Shown: positions 1-6,510, counted from the stretch's first letter. The stretch: 9,571 nt of DNA from Phycisphaeraceae bacterium (GCA_003552605.1 PUNN01000151.1:1-9571); one strand, 5' to 3'. Notes: generated by a model not told the origin, from the letters alone. Numbers and translations: made by a program.

Positions 1-208
1 CGATGTTGCTCAACACGCTCACCGGAAACACCTGAACGGCCACCTCAGGCCGGCGGATCAGCCATGCCCAGACGGCGACGGCCAGCAGAGCCAGGAGGAT
101 GCACGGCCGCACGATCTCGATCCGGCTGCCACCGATCCGGTAGCCCCCGATCAGCGCCGCCGCGGACAACACCGCCATCGCGATGAACCAGACCGCCGAA
201 ACTTCCAT
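1..208 (-). CDS. N-terminus of an unidentified integral membrane protein (runs off left edge)
   Basis: A minus-strand reading frame starts at the ATG at 208 and stays open to the window edge, giving 69 codons. The visible protein begins MEVSAVWFIAMAVLSAAAL, a hydrophobic first helix. A short basic loop follows (residues about 21-33, GGYRIGGSRIEIVR), then a second hydrophobic helix (about residues 36-50, ILLALLAVAVWAWL) and a segment RRPEVAVQVFPVSVLSNI. This is the pattern of an inner-membrane protein with at least two transmembrane segments. A purine-rich GGGAGAG lies about ten bases before the ATG and supports the start. The gene is divergent from the oxidoreductase gene at 629 and shares the 420-base region between them. 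No family was recognised, and the part that would identify it lies outside the window. Confidence 0.6.
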   Translation of the reverse strand, partial: MEVSAVWFIAMAVLSAAALIGGYRIGGSRIEIVRPCILLALLAVAVWAWLIRRPEVAVQVFPVSVLSNI

Positions 209-232
209 GATGACCGCTCTCCCAAGGTGCCC

Positions 233-311
233 GCCCCATGTCCGCGCGCCCGCGCGGCCCGGCCCGCAGGACGCATCACAGGCGTGTCCGGCGGCTCTGC
301 CCCATGTCCGC
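233..311. repeat. Imperfect direct repeat, GCCCCATGTCCGC twice
   Basis: The 13-mer GCCCCATGTCCGC occurs exactly at 233-245 and again at 299-311, 66 bases apart. Each copy is followed by a similar CGGCCCGGCCC stretch. This points to a local duplication in the divergent intergenic region. No function is evident. Confidence 0.5.
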
Positions 312-320
312 CCGGCCCGG

Positions 321-344
321 CCCCGGGGCCCTGAGGGCCCGGGG
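321..344. repeat. Strong GC hairpin in divergent intergenic region
   Basis: CCCC at 321-324 and GGGCCC at 326-331 pair with GGGCCC at 335-340 and GGGG at 341-344. The loop is TGA and one G (325) is bulged. It has no T-tract and lies upstream of both neighbouring genes, so it is not a terminator. Its 3' arm is also part of the adjacent G-tract run. Confidence 0.45.
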
Positions 345-360
345 TCCGGGGGGCCGGGGG
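335..360 (+). repeat. G-tract run with G-quadruplex potential
   Basis: Four G-tracts lie on the plus strand: GGG (335-337), GGGG (341-344), GGGGGG (348-353) and GGGGG (356-360). The loops are CCC, TCC and CC. This fits the consensus for an intramolecular G-quadruplex, though the first tract can instead pair in the 321-344 hairpin. The segment TCCGGGGGGCCGGGGG is nearly identical to one in the G-rich array at the right edge (9492-9506). Confidence 0.45.
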
Positions 361-395
361 CCACGCCGCGACGGCCCATCCGTGCTTCGACTGAT

Positions 396-411
396 CGCAG
401 CCATGGCTGCG
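396..411. promoter_or_regulatory. 16-base perfect palindrome, candidate operator
   Basis: CGCAGCCATGGCTGCG is its own reverse complement over 16 bases. It lies about 190 bases from the left divergent gene start and 218 from the right one. Perfect palindromes of this size in a divergent promoter region suit a dimeric repressor or activator. GC-rich DNA also produces some by chance, and no regulator gene is in view. Confidence 0.3.
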
Positions 412-464
412 GCCCGGGGCAAAGCTCATCCGGCAAATCGCCCATCACCTCGAAGCTTTGCGAC

Positions 465-476
465 ACCGGTACCGGT
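465..476. promoter_or_regulatory. 12-base palindrome made of ACCGGT twice
   Basis: ACCGGTACCGGT is a perfect palindrome and at the same time a tandem repeat of a 6-base palindrome. It lies about 150 bases upstream of the oxidoreductase start. It could be a protein-binding site, but the assignment rests only on symmetry and position. Confidence 0.25.
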
Positions 477-617
477 CATGCGGAAACGATGAACGGATGA
501 ACGGGGCCCCCGGCTCCCCCGCCCGCATCGCAATCACACCGATGTCACTCACGTTACGCTGCCACGACATGGGCCAACCCGGCCCGCAGCACCGCTGCTT
601 GGCTGACTTCACCCCCC

Positions 618-623
618 AGGAGA
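618..623 (+). promoter_or_regulatory. Shine-Dalgarno site fixing the start of the oxidoreductase gene
   Basis: AGGAGA lies five bases before the ATG at 629. The same frame is open upstream to an ATG at 458, but the extra 57 codons have no family similarity and run through the intergenic repeats. This site therefore decides the start. Confidence 0.7.
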
Positions 624-628
624 TACTC

Positions 629-1654
629 ATGACTGCCATCAGGCTTGCACTTATCGGATGTGGCGGCTACGCAGGCGCTCACGCGCGGCGTCTGAAGGCG
701 AACCCGGATTGCCGCATCGTCGCGCTATGCGACACCTCAGACGTAGCGCTGAAGCGCATGCTCGAAACCCACCTCACGGATGCCGCGCCGGCCCCCGCAA
801 CCTATCACGACATACCTGCGATGCTCGGCGAAGCGAAGCCGGATGCGGTGGTCATCGCCACACCGCACACGCTTCACTTCGAGCATGCCATGGCCGCGCT
901 CGAAGCCGGCTGCCACGTGCTGATCGAAAAGCCGATGGTCACCCGCGCCGCCGATGCACACACCCTCGCCGCGCGGGCCCGCGAGCTCGGCCGCATCGTC
1001 ATCGTGGGCTATAACACCCCCTGCACACCCGAGTTCCGCTACCTCCGGGCACTGATCCGCGGCGGTGAGCTCGGCCGGCTCGAGCTTGTCCACGGCTACC
1101 TTGCCCAGGGATGGCTCGACGGCACGCGCGGCAGTTGGCGGCAGCAGCCATCGCTGTCCGGAGGCGGGCAGGCCTACGACTCCGGCGCCCACCTGCTCAA
1201 CAGCCTCTGCTGGAGTGTCGAGTCGCCGGTCGCCGAGGTCTACGCCGCGATCGACAACCTCGATACGCCCGTGGACATCAACAGTGCCATGACCATCCGG
1301 TTTGCCAACGGTGTGATGGCAAGCATCGCCATCGGCGGCAATTGCCCGGCCAACGGCAGCCACATGGTCTACCTCTTCGACGGCGGCCGTGTCGAGATCG
1401 ACGGCTGGAGCGGCTCGTGGATCAACCTCTGGCGCGGCCGGGACCGGATCAAATACCCGCCCATCACCACCGCGCCGCAAACCCCCGATGACAACTTCAT
1501 CGATGCCATCCTCGGCCGCGCCGAGCCCGGCACCACGCCCGAAAACGGCATCATCCAGTGCGAGCTGATGGACCTGATCTACGAATCAGCGCGTACCGGC
1601 GCACCTGCCCGTTCCAAGGAGGCGCATCAGGCGGCCGTCCTCGACACCCCCTGA
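629..1654 (+). CDS. Gfo/Idh/MocA family oxidoreductase
   Basis: This encodes a 341-residue NAD(P)-dependent dehydrogenase of the Gfo/Idh/MocA superfamily, whose members usually oxidise or reduce sugars, inositols or related polyols in the cytoplasm. The N-terminal Rossmann domain (about residues 1-125) starts with IRLALIGCGGYAGAHAR, a GxGxxG-like dinucleotide loop (G10-C-G-G-Y-A-G16). The family Glu-Lys-Pro motif is at 100-102 (LIEKPM), with K101 the expected catalytic lysine. The C-terminal alpha/beta domain carries GGGQAYDSGAHLLN (178-191), where D184 and H188 match the conserved DxGxH pair used in substrate binding and catalysis. The length is normal for the family, and the start is supported by the AGGAGA site. 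There is no signal peptide, so it is not the exported planctomycete subtype. The substrate cannot be told from sequence, and no sugar-transport or isomerase genes are adjacent to help. Confidence 0.92.
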   Translation: MTAIRLALIGCGGYAGAHARRLKANPDCRIVALCDTSDVALKRMLETHLTDAAPAPATYHDIPAMLGEAKPDAVVIATPHTLHFEHAMAALEAGCHVLIEKPMVTRAADAHTLAARARELGRIVIVGYNTPCTPEFRYLRALIRGGELGRLELVHGYLAQGWLDGTRGSWRQQPSLSGGGQAYDSGAHLLNSLCWSVESPVAEVYAAIDNLDTPVDINSAMTIRFANGVMASIAIGGNCPANGSHMVYLFDGGRVEIDGWSGSWINLWRGRDRIKYPPITTAPQTPDDNFIDAILGRAEPGTTPENGIIQCELMDLIYESARTGAPARSKEAHQAAVLDTP

Positions 1655-1722
1655 CCTGAGTCACCCATCAGCAGGATGGCGGAATCGAGTTCGCAAGCCT
1701 CCTGGGCCGATCATGGATACGC

Positions 1723-1980
1723 ATGAGCCGTTTCGATGACATTCTCGAACTGCGTGGTCGCGTGCAGCGGTCCTCGCGATCAACCGCCACCGGTGGGGGA
1801 CAGAGCCTGCGGCATCGTCCCTGGGTGGCCATCCGCTGGCGCTGCTGTGGCGCCTACAGCCGCATCTACCGCAATCGCGAGGGCACGGCCTACGCCGGCC
1901 GCTGCCCCCGCTGCACCCGGCCCGTGCAACTTCGCATCGGGGCCGAGGGGACCAACGCCCGGTTCTTCGAGGCCGAGTGA
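1723..1980 (+). CDS. Small CC...CPRC zinc-ribbon-like protein
   Basis: This encodes an 85-residue basic protein. The N-terminal 30 residues are polar and probably flexible. The core runs RPWVAIRWRCCGAYSRIYR (32-50) and GTAYAGRCPRCTRPVQLRIG (54-73). Cysteines C41, C42, C61 and C64 could form a four-Cys metal site; the CPRC pair is a typical zinc-ribbon knuckle, while the adjacent CC is less usual. From memory, similar small proteins occur in Phycisphaerae genomes, but I cannot confirm this here and know no function. The gene lies 68 bases after the oxidoreductase on the same strand. No good Shine-Dalgarno sequence precedes the ATG, so the start is uncertain by a few codons. The conserved-looking core rather than length is the reason for calling it a gene. 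Confidence 0.65.
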   Translation: MSRFDDILELRGRVQRSSRSTATGGGQSLRHRPWVAIRWRCCGAYSRIYRNREGTAYAGRCPRCTRPVQLRIGAEGTNARFFEAE

Positions 1981-2338
1981 ACGGGCCGTGGGGATGGCAA
2001 TAGCCCGTTCGACTTTCAGCCTCCGATCAAGGCGAACACGCTGCAATCGGCCGCGCTGCGGACACTGAGCCGGATGGACACATCGATCGCATTGCAGCGT
2101 GTGCGAGCGGCGGAGCGCGGCGGTTCTGTCCGCCTCCGCTCTCTCGCCATCACCCGAGGTAGGAGCCCAGTGCGGTAGTGCCGCACGCTGGGATCTGTGC
2201 GGGGGGGGGCAAGGCCGGTCCCTCCGCACCCTCTCGTACAACGCTACATCCACCCGGTACTTTGCAGGAACAAGTCCACTTCCATGCCACGTTAACTTTA
2301 TGGATTCCGGTTCCTAACCGGCCGTGAACAGTTACGCA
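1981..2338. other. Convergent intergenic region, no gene supported
   Basis: This is the space between a plus-strand gene ending at 1980 and a minus-strand gene ending at 2339. Open frames on both strands give arginine-rich translations without domains, so no gene is called. It contains a 6-base-pair hairpin, GTGCGG/CCGCAC (2170-2186), an unusual run of nine G (2201-2209), and a small hairpin next to the minus gene (2307-2321). Composition shifts from GC-rich to AT-richer at roughly 2240, which marks the left border of the AT-rich island. Confidence 0.6.
2307..2321 (-). terminator. Weak candidate terminator hairpin after the helical-repeat gene
   Basis: CCGGTT (2307-2312) pairs perfectly with AACCGG (2316-2321) around a 3-base loop. 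It begins 17 bases past the stop of the minus-strand gene at 2339-3985. Read on the minus strand it is followed by AATCCATAAAG rather than a T-tract, so it is not a canonical intrinsic terminator. It may be only a 3'-end structure. Confidence 0.2.
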
Positions 2339-3985
2339 TCATTCACGTCCGATCAACTCCTCCGCGCCGCCCAGATATGCCGATGCGCGATCCCCACCGT
2401 TTGCAATCGATTGACCCCAGCCGTTCATTTCCTGAACTCGCCCCAACCTGGCATACATAACCCCCAACTTCCTGTAGATATCGCTCCTCTGAAGAGCATC
2501 TGAAACCCGCACAGCTTCGCCAAATGCCGACAGAAGCGCCTTGTCTCTGTACTCCGGACTGTCCTCGCTGTCATCCGATGAAGCAATTTCAATATAGGAC
2601 TTCACTCGCAACCGCGCACCTTCGATTCGACTCACAATGTCGAATGCAGCCTGAATATCACCGGCTTCCACCTGTGCTCTTACAACATGGTGAAATGCTG
2701 AGTCTCTTTCCCGTATGCGGCCGATTTTCGCCGCATTCTCAATCGCGCTTTGTATTTTGCCCTTTCGACAATGCCCTATCACGATACCACTGTAGACGCG
2801 GTCACGATAATACGTCACTTTGTCGAGAATCTCCTCATCGATCTCTGTCAACGTTTCGCGCGCTGCGTCCACCTCCCCAAGGAGCCCCTTATAGAACGCA
2901 ACTTCCGCATATACCTGAGCGCGCATATCTACATCACTGATGTGCGAAGCGGCGTTTCGGGCAAGAGCAAGGCTGTCTCTGGATGACTCTTTGTCATGGA
3001 CATCAAGTTGTGCGGCACCAATAGAATAATATGCTTGGGATTTTGCAAACGCTATTTCGATGCTTCCGGCCGTCTCGATCGCGTGGCCAAGCATTTCCTT
3101 TGCAGCATCAGCCTGCTTTTTCATAGCCATTGCTCTCGCTATTTCGGTGAGTGCAGCGACTTGACGTGACTTACTGGCCATGAGAGCAATGGTATGCTTT
3201 GCTCCTTGAAGATCTTCGTATAGTGCCTCGACCATGGCAATACGTGCGATAGCACCTTGCTTGCCCGACCGATGTCCCGACAGAGACCTGATCGCATTCT
3301 TAGCATCGCGCAACGCTTCCTGCCCAGATGCCCGATCACCAGTCGCGAACAGGGTATCAGCGAGAATGGCATACGCACGTGCTTTGCTTACATCATCGCT
3401 GATACGCTCGATTGTAGCACGCCCCAATGCAAGTGCAGTATTTGCTCCATTTGCATGATCGTTAACGGATCGCGCTTTAGCGACATCGCAATAGGCGGCT
3501 ACCCGAAGCTCCTTAATATCTATGCGCCGAACTTGTTTCAAAGCCGATTCCAATGATCCCTCGCGCGATTTCATTGTCGAGAGAGCCCTTCGGGCCCTTC
3601 TCACCCAATAGTCATTATCAAGAGAGTCGAGAAGTTCTATTGAACGCTCAAACCTGTTTGTTGCTGCATACGCCTCCGCAACTTGTGACAGCAATCGGGA
3701 TCGCCCTTCCGGGGCATCACTCGTCTCCAGTGCCTTGGTTGCACGTTTAAGCAGTCTTCTGCTTGCGGATTCCGAATCTATGTCCGCCTTATCGTCATTG
3801 CACGACGAGGCAGCGAGGCCGGCGGAAGCTTTAGGCTGAGCCACGACGGCTAGCATAAAAGTTGAATGGCCATGCAAATGCATGACAAATGTAAGGACTA
3901 TGGCAAGCAGCATAATGGGTGATAGTGTTATGATCTTCGCATACGAAAGTCTAAGGGTTGTGGATGTTGACTCATTATACATCAT
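2339..3985 (-). CDS. Membrane-anchored or secreted helical-repeat (TPR-like) protein
   Basis: This 548-residue protein has a polar N-region of about 17 residues, then one strongly hydrophobic helix (about residues 18-37, IITLSPIMLLAIVLTFVMHL). That is either a long signal peptide or a signal anchor that places the rest outside the inner membrane. A polar linker (about 50-90) follows. The remainder is a solenoid of about eleven helix-turn-helix units of some 35 residues with TPR-like spacing, such as RLLSQVAEAYAATNRFERSI (97-116), KARAYAILADTLFATGDRAS (201-220), RAQVYAEVAFYKGLLGEVDA (355-374) and SDIYRKLGVMYARLGRVQEM (501-520). Such folds bind proteins; no catalytic motif is visible. GGAG six bases before the first of two consecutive ATG codons supports the start. 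The gene follows the RHS tip on the same strand and shares its AT-richer composition, unlike the GC-rich flanks. A role as immunity, chaperone or partner protein for that tip is possible but inferred only from position and composition. Confidence 0.82.
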   Translation of the reverse strand: MMYNESTSTTLRLSYAKIITLSPIMLLAIVLTFVMHLHGHSTFMLAVVAQPKASAGLAASSCNDDKADIDSESASRRLLKRATKALETSDAPEGRSRLLSQVAEAYAATNRFERSIELLDSLDNDYWVRRARRALSTMKSREGSLESALKQVRRIDIKELRVAAYCDVAKARSVNDHANGANTALALGRATIERISDDVSKARAYAILADTLFATGDRASGQEALRDAKNAIRSLSGHRSGKQGAIARIAMVEALYEDLQGAKHTIALMASKSRQVAALTEIARAMAMKKQADAAKEMLGHAIETAGSIEIAFAKSQAYYSIGAAQLDVHDKESSRDSLALARNAASHISDVDMRAQVYAEVAFYKGLLGEVDAARETLTEIDEEILDKVTYYRDRVYSGIVIGHCRKGKIQSAIENAAKIGRIRERDSAFHHVVRAQVEAGDIQAAFDIVSRIEGARLRVKSYIEIASSDDSEDSPEYRDKALLSAFGEAVRVSDALQRSDIYRKLGVMYARLGRVQEMNGWGQSIANGGDRASAYLGGAEELIGRE

Positions 3986-4053
3986 CGCTTGCTCCGTAGT
4001 GGCTGCACGAAGGATCGTGCCCGCGCGTCAAGGTTAAGAGTGTTGCTGTTCAT
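3982..4053 (-). CDS. Possible 23-codon ORF overlapping the helical-repeat gene start
   Basis: On the minus strand an ATG at 4053 opens a 23-codon frame beginning MNSNTLNLDARARSF and ending LRSKR. Its TGA overlaps the ATG of the helical-repeat gene, as CGATGATG can be read CGA TGA or ATG ATG. This overlap is typical of translational coupling. It sits in the 94-base gap after the RHS tip. No Shine-Dalgarno site is evident upstream, and short frames like this arise by chance, so it may be a leader ORF or not translated at all. Confidence 0.25.
   Translation of the reverse strand: MNSNTLNLDARARSFVQPLRSKR
4005..4020. repeat. Perfect hairpin between the RHS tip and the helical-repeat gene
   Basis: GCACGA (4005-4010) and TCGTGC (4015-4020) form a 6-base-pair stem around AGGA. 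It starts 20 bases upstream of the helical-repeat ATG and has no T-tract. It could affect translation or mRNA stability in the short intergenic gap, or be chance. Confidence 0.3.
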
Positions 4054-4079
4054 GGTGACATGCCAACGAATGCCTATGT

Positions 4080-5459
4080 TTAAGGCCATAGGTGCTTCAA
4101 GTCTCTATTTAGTATGGTAAATTCACGTTTTTCCTCACTGGTTAAATCTTGTCGAATAAATAGGCTATTCGGAGATAAGTGCTTTGTATCGGTTTGATAA
4201 TCTCCGTCCACTCCGATAAAGCGACCCTCTAAAGCCAAGAGGTCATCATGATCGCGTCCAAAGCGATCATGAACGTTGAATATACAAAAGTAATAGGAGC
4301 GAGCCTGGAGCTCAACATCGCCGTCAGAGTTATTCCCCCTATAGATCATCCAATCGGCGGCACCGAAAGTTTCGCAATCATTGTCGAAAAACTTAATCAG
4401 TGCGCATTCTAAAGATGCGCGTGCACCGTAGCTCCCTTGCAAATCCATACCTTCTTCGCGATCATCACACTCGCTTAGGCACTCCATAACTTCAATGAAA
4501 TTATTGAGTTCTTTGGCCTGACCTGCAACCGGTACGAGGCGTGCGGCCATTTTCTTTTCTGCATGCTTGAGTATGTGCATGATGGCGTGCTGAGCAGCTT
4601 CGTCTATCACAAAGCCAAAGAAGAATGTATCGAAACATGCGTTCCTGCAGTCTCGCGCATCAAAGTCGGGTTCGGGATGGGGTGAGTCATTCAATGGCGG
4701 AAATGGCGTGTCATGTAAGTCCGGCGACGTTCTCCCTTTGTACTCGGGGCGAAGGTTTCCCCATTCATCAAGGTAATCCGAATATTGGTCCTGCGTTAGA
4801 TCGATCAACGCTAGCCCCCCCGGATCCCCCCCACCCGACATCGCGAAATACCCCGCATACAGACTCATCCCATCCACATACCCCAGCGGATCGCGCTGCA
4901 TGAACCGCCCCAGGCTCGGGTGGTATTCGCGGTGGCGGGCGTGGTACAGCCCCGTCTCCGGGTTCAGCCGATTGCCGGTGAACAGAATCTCGTTCTCGAA
5001 GATTTCCCATTCGCCGGGGGCGGGGTCGCCGCTGCCCGTCAGCACCTCGACGCGGCCGTAGGGGTCGTAGCGGTAGCGCTGGATGTCGAAGTTGCCCACC
5101 AGCATCGTCACGTTCATGTTCGCATCGGTGACGTAGTACATCTGTTCGTTGAGCTCACCATCGCTGTTTTCATCCCGGTCACGCCGCACCGGTGAGTCGA
5201 TGTATCGAAGGCACCAGATGTACTGAGCGTACACCCCCGGATCCGCCGCGGCCCCAGCATCCTCGGCCCGCTGTCCCTCGACCACCTGGCGGGAGGCGCT
5301 GGAGCAGAAGTCGGTGCGGGTGGCGTGGGGTTCTGAATCAGAGACGACCGCAGCCCCGGGCATATTCCCCGCCAGACCAGCGGCACAGGGGCTCGGGATC
5401 GCCTCGGTGCCGGATGGGGCGCCGGGCAGGGGGCAGGATGAGGGTTTGGTGGCGACCAT
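4080..5459 (-). CDS. Orphan RHS protein fragment with unrecognised C-terminal tip (candidate polymorphic toxin)
   Basis: From an ATG at 5459 this gives 459 residues. RHS-like sequence begins near residue 47. Recognisable core elements are QYIWCLRYIDSPVRRDRD (79-96), RYRYDPYGRVEV (128-139), FTGNRLNPETGLYHARHREY (160-179) and LGRFMQRDPLGYVDG (183-197). The last group is the hallmark end of the RHS core, where C-terminal tips branch off. The many YD repeats that normally precede it are missing, since a divergent gene starts at 5718, so this is an orphan tip or decayed copy. Some core positions look degraded (FCSSASRQVVEGQ). From about residue 215 composition turns AT-rich. The tip (216-459) has cysteine pairs (C271/C275, C327/C331), a helical stretch with LVPVAGQAKE (308-317), and a C-terminal part ending LKHLWP; I recognise no known toxin motif. 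The start is uncertain: GAGG lies ten bases before the ATG. The frame continues upstream, but only through DNA antisense to other genes. It could be an inactive remnant. Confidence 0.72.
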   Translation of the reverse strand: MVATKPSSCPLPGAPSGTEAIPSPCAAGLAGNMPGAAVVSDSEPHATRTDFCSSASRQVVEGQRAEDAGAAADPGVYAQYIWCLRYIDSPVRRDRDENSDGELNEQMYYVTDANMNVTMLVGNFDIQRYRYDPYGRVEVLTGSGDPAPGEWEIFENEILFTGNRLNPETGLYHARHREYHPSLGRFMQRDPLGYVDGMSLYAGYFAMSGGGDPGGLALIDLTQDQYSDYLDEWGNLRPEYKGRTSPDLHDTPFPPLNDSPHPEPDFDARDCRNACFDTFFFGFVIDEAAQHAIMHILKHAEKKMAARLVPVAGQAKELNNFIEVMECLSECDDREEGMDLQGSYGARASLECALIKFFDNDCETFGAADWMIYRGNNSDGDVELQARSYYFCIFNVHDRFGRDHDDLLALEGRFIGVDGDYQTDTKHLSPNSLFIRQDLTSEEKREFTILNRDLKHLWP

Positions 5460-5651
5460 GAGGCATCGGCCTCGTGAGTGTGCCCCCGAAAGGGCGGCCC
5501 GGTGATCCGCCGGTGAAGGGGCGGAGCGCGGCGGACTCGCCGCGTGGCGGCATTGTACCGCGAACCTGGCGGAGGCGGCGGGCGGCTGCTGGCGCAGGCA
5601 GACCCGGCTGCATGGGGTCGCCTTGTCACCCCGTCCAATCGCCGCGGGCCG

Positions 5652-5681
5652 TTGGTGCCGTTGCCCCGGGCGGGGTAGAAT
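5652..5681 (+). promoter_or_regulatory. Possible sigma-70-like promoter
   Basis: TTGGTG (5652-5657) and TAGAAT (5676-5681) are separated by 18 bases and match three and five of six consensus positions. Transcription would start about 30 bases before the TTG codon at 5718, which suits that gene. Planctomycete promoters are poorly known to me, so this is tentative. Confidence 0.3.
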
Positions 5682-5717
5682 GGGAACGTTCGTGCCCACC
5701 CATGCGGGGTCGCCGCT

Positions 5718-6281
5718 TTGCAGCCGACGTCGAAAAGCCTGGTCGCCGCCGCGATGATCGCCCTGCTCGGGGTTACGCTCGGGCTCGGGCAGTTGTACAT
5801 CTCGGGCTTCGGCGGCACGGCGCTGGAGCGGCAGCGGTTCGACGGGCTCGAGCTGGCCGTGCCCCGCGACTGGACGCTGGTGGTCGATGCCGACGAGACG
5901 ACCTGGCGCCTGCGCGATCCCGACCTCTCCGGCCGACGGTTGCAGATCGCCCGGGTGGAGGATCCCGAGACGCTGGTGCAGACTGACCCTGTAGAGGGTG
6001 CCGAGGCCGAGATCGAGGTTGAGGGCCGCACCTGGCGGGTCACCGGCTATGAGCATCCGACCGTCGGCAACAAGGTGCATGTGGGCGTGCTGGCGATCCT
6101 GCCCGCGGGTGAGACCGACCACGCCGATGCCTGGATCATCGGGCTGGACGAGATGGCCCGGATGCACCAGCGCCACGCCGACAACCCCCGCCGCCGCGCT
6201 GAGGTGCGGCGTGACCGGCTGAATGAGAACTTCAGCCTGATCACCCGCATCTGCCGCTCGGCCCGCTGGCCGGAGGACTGA
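5718..6281 (+). CDS. Exported or membrane-anchored protein of unknown function (TTG start)
   Basis: This encodes a 187-residue protein starting with a TTG codon. GGGG lies eight bases upstream, and an in-frame TAG at 5676 excludes a much longer product. The in-frame ATG at 5754 is an alternative start that still keeps most of the hydrophobic helix. Residues about 8-30 (SLVAAAMIALLGVTLGLGQL and following) form a signal peptide or anchor, so the remainder should face the periplasm or cell surface. The soluble part reads as a mixed alpha/beta domain with FDGLELAVPRDWTLVVD (41-57), a central VEGRTWRVTGYEHPTVGNKV region and a C-terminal helix ending LITRICRSARWPED. That layout recalls PsbP/DUF1795-like domains, but similarity is too weak to assign. 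It is on the same strand as the exported protein at 6511, 229 bases downstream, and may be functionally linked. It is not a known enzyme, and no catalytic residues were recognised. Confidence 0.7.
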   Translation: MQPTSKSLVAAAMIALLGVTLGLGQLYISGFGGTALERQRFDGLELAVPRDWTLVVDADETTWRLRDPDLSGRRLQIARVEDPETLVQTDPVEGAEAEIEVEGRTWRVTGYEHPTVGNKVHVGVLAILPAGETDHADAWIIGLDEMARMHQRHADNPRRRAEVRRDRLNENFSLITRICRSARWPED

Positions 6282-6510
6282 GTCGGCGGCGCCTGGTCGA
6301 CGCGGCCTGAGCCGAGGCGACCCGGCGGCCCTGCCTGGTGGACGTATCCGCACCTGGCGGCGCACCCTTGGGCCCGACTGGTTCACACCCCCCCGTGGCG
6401 GGAGCCGTGGGGCCAGGCCGCGGGCCCGATCGTGGAACGCCGCCGCCCGCCGCCCGCACCCCGCCTGCCCCCGCCCGGCCCTGGTCACCGAGTACACTGC
6501 GGAGCCACCC

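Larger units (their letters stand above)
209..628. other. GC-rich divergent intergenic region without a convincing gene
   Basis: This stretch separates two divergent genes. Open frames exist on both strands, but their products are Arg/Pro/Gly/Ala-rich low-complexity translations of GC-rich DNA with no domain, so I call no gene. It holds a 13-base direct repeat (233-245 and 299-311), a strong GC hairpin (321-344) running into G-tracts (335-360), a 16-base perfect palindrome (396-411), a 12-base perfect palindrome (465-476) and an 8-base tandem duplication, GATGAACG twice (488-503). No clear sigma-70 promoter pair was found. The palindromes are the best candidates for regulatory sites. Confidence 0.6.

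Noticed and set aside
238..492. Plus-strand open frame of 84 codons in the left intergenic region
   Set aside because: It is a low-complexity Arg/Pro/Gly translation of repeats and palindromes, with no ribosome site and no domain.
737..1480. 247-residue minus-strand open frame
   Set aside because: It is antisense to the well-supported Gfo/Idh/MocA gene and has no recognisable family.
2099..2317. Plus-strand open frame of 72 codons
   Set aside because: It crosses the nine-G run and the composition border and shows no domain or ribosome site. It is probably chance.
5114..6043. 309-residue minus-strand open frame
   Set aside because: It lies in a different frame from the RHS motifs, is Ser/Pro/Arg-rich, and overlaps both the RHS fragment and the plus-strand gene at 5718.
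6493..6498. TACACT as a -10 box for the gene at 6511
   Set aside because: It lies 12 bases before the ATG, so transcription would start after the GGAG ribosome site. No -35 box is visible at the right distance.
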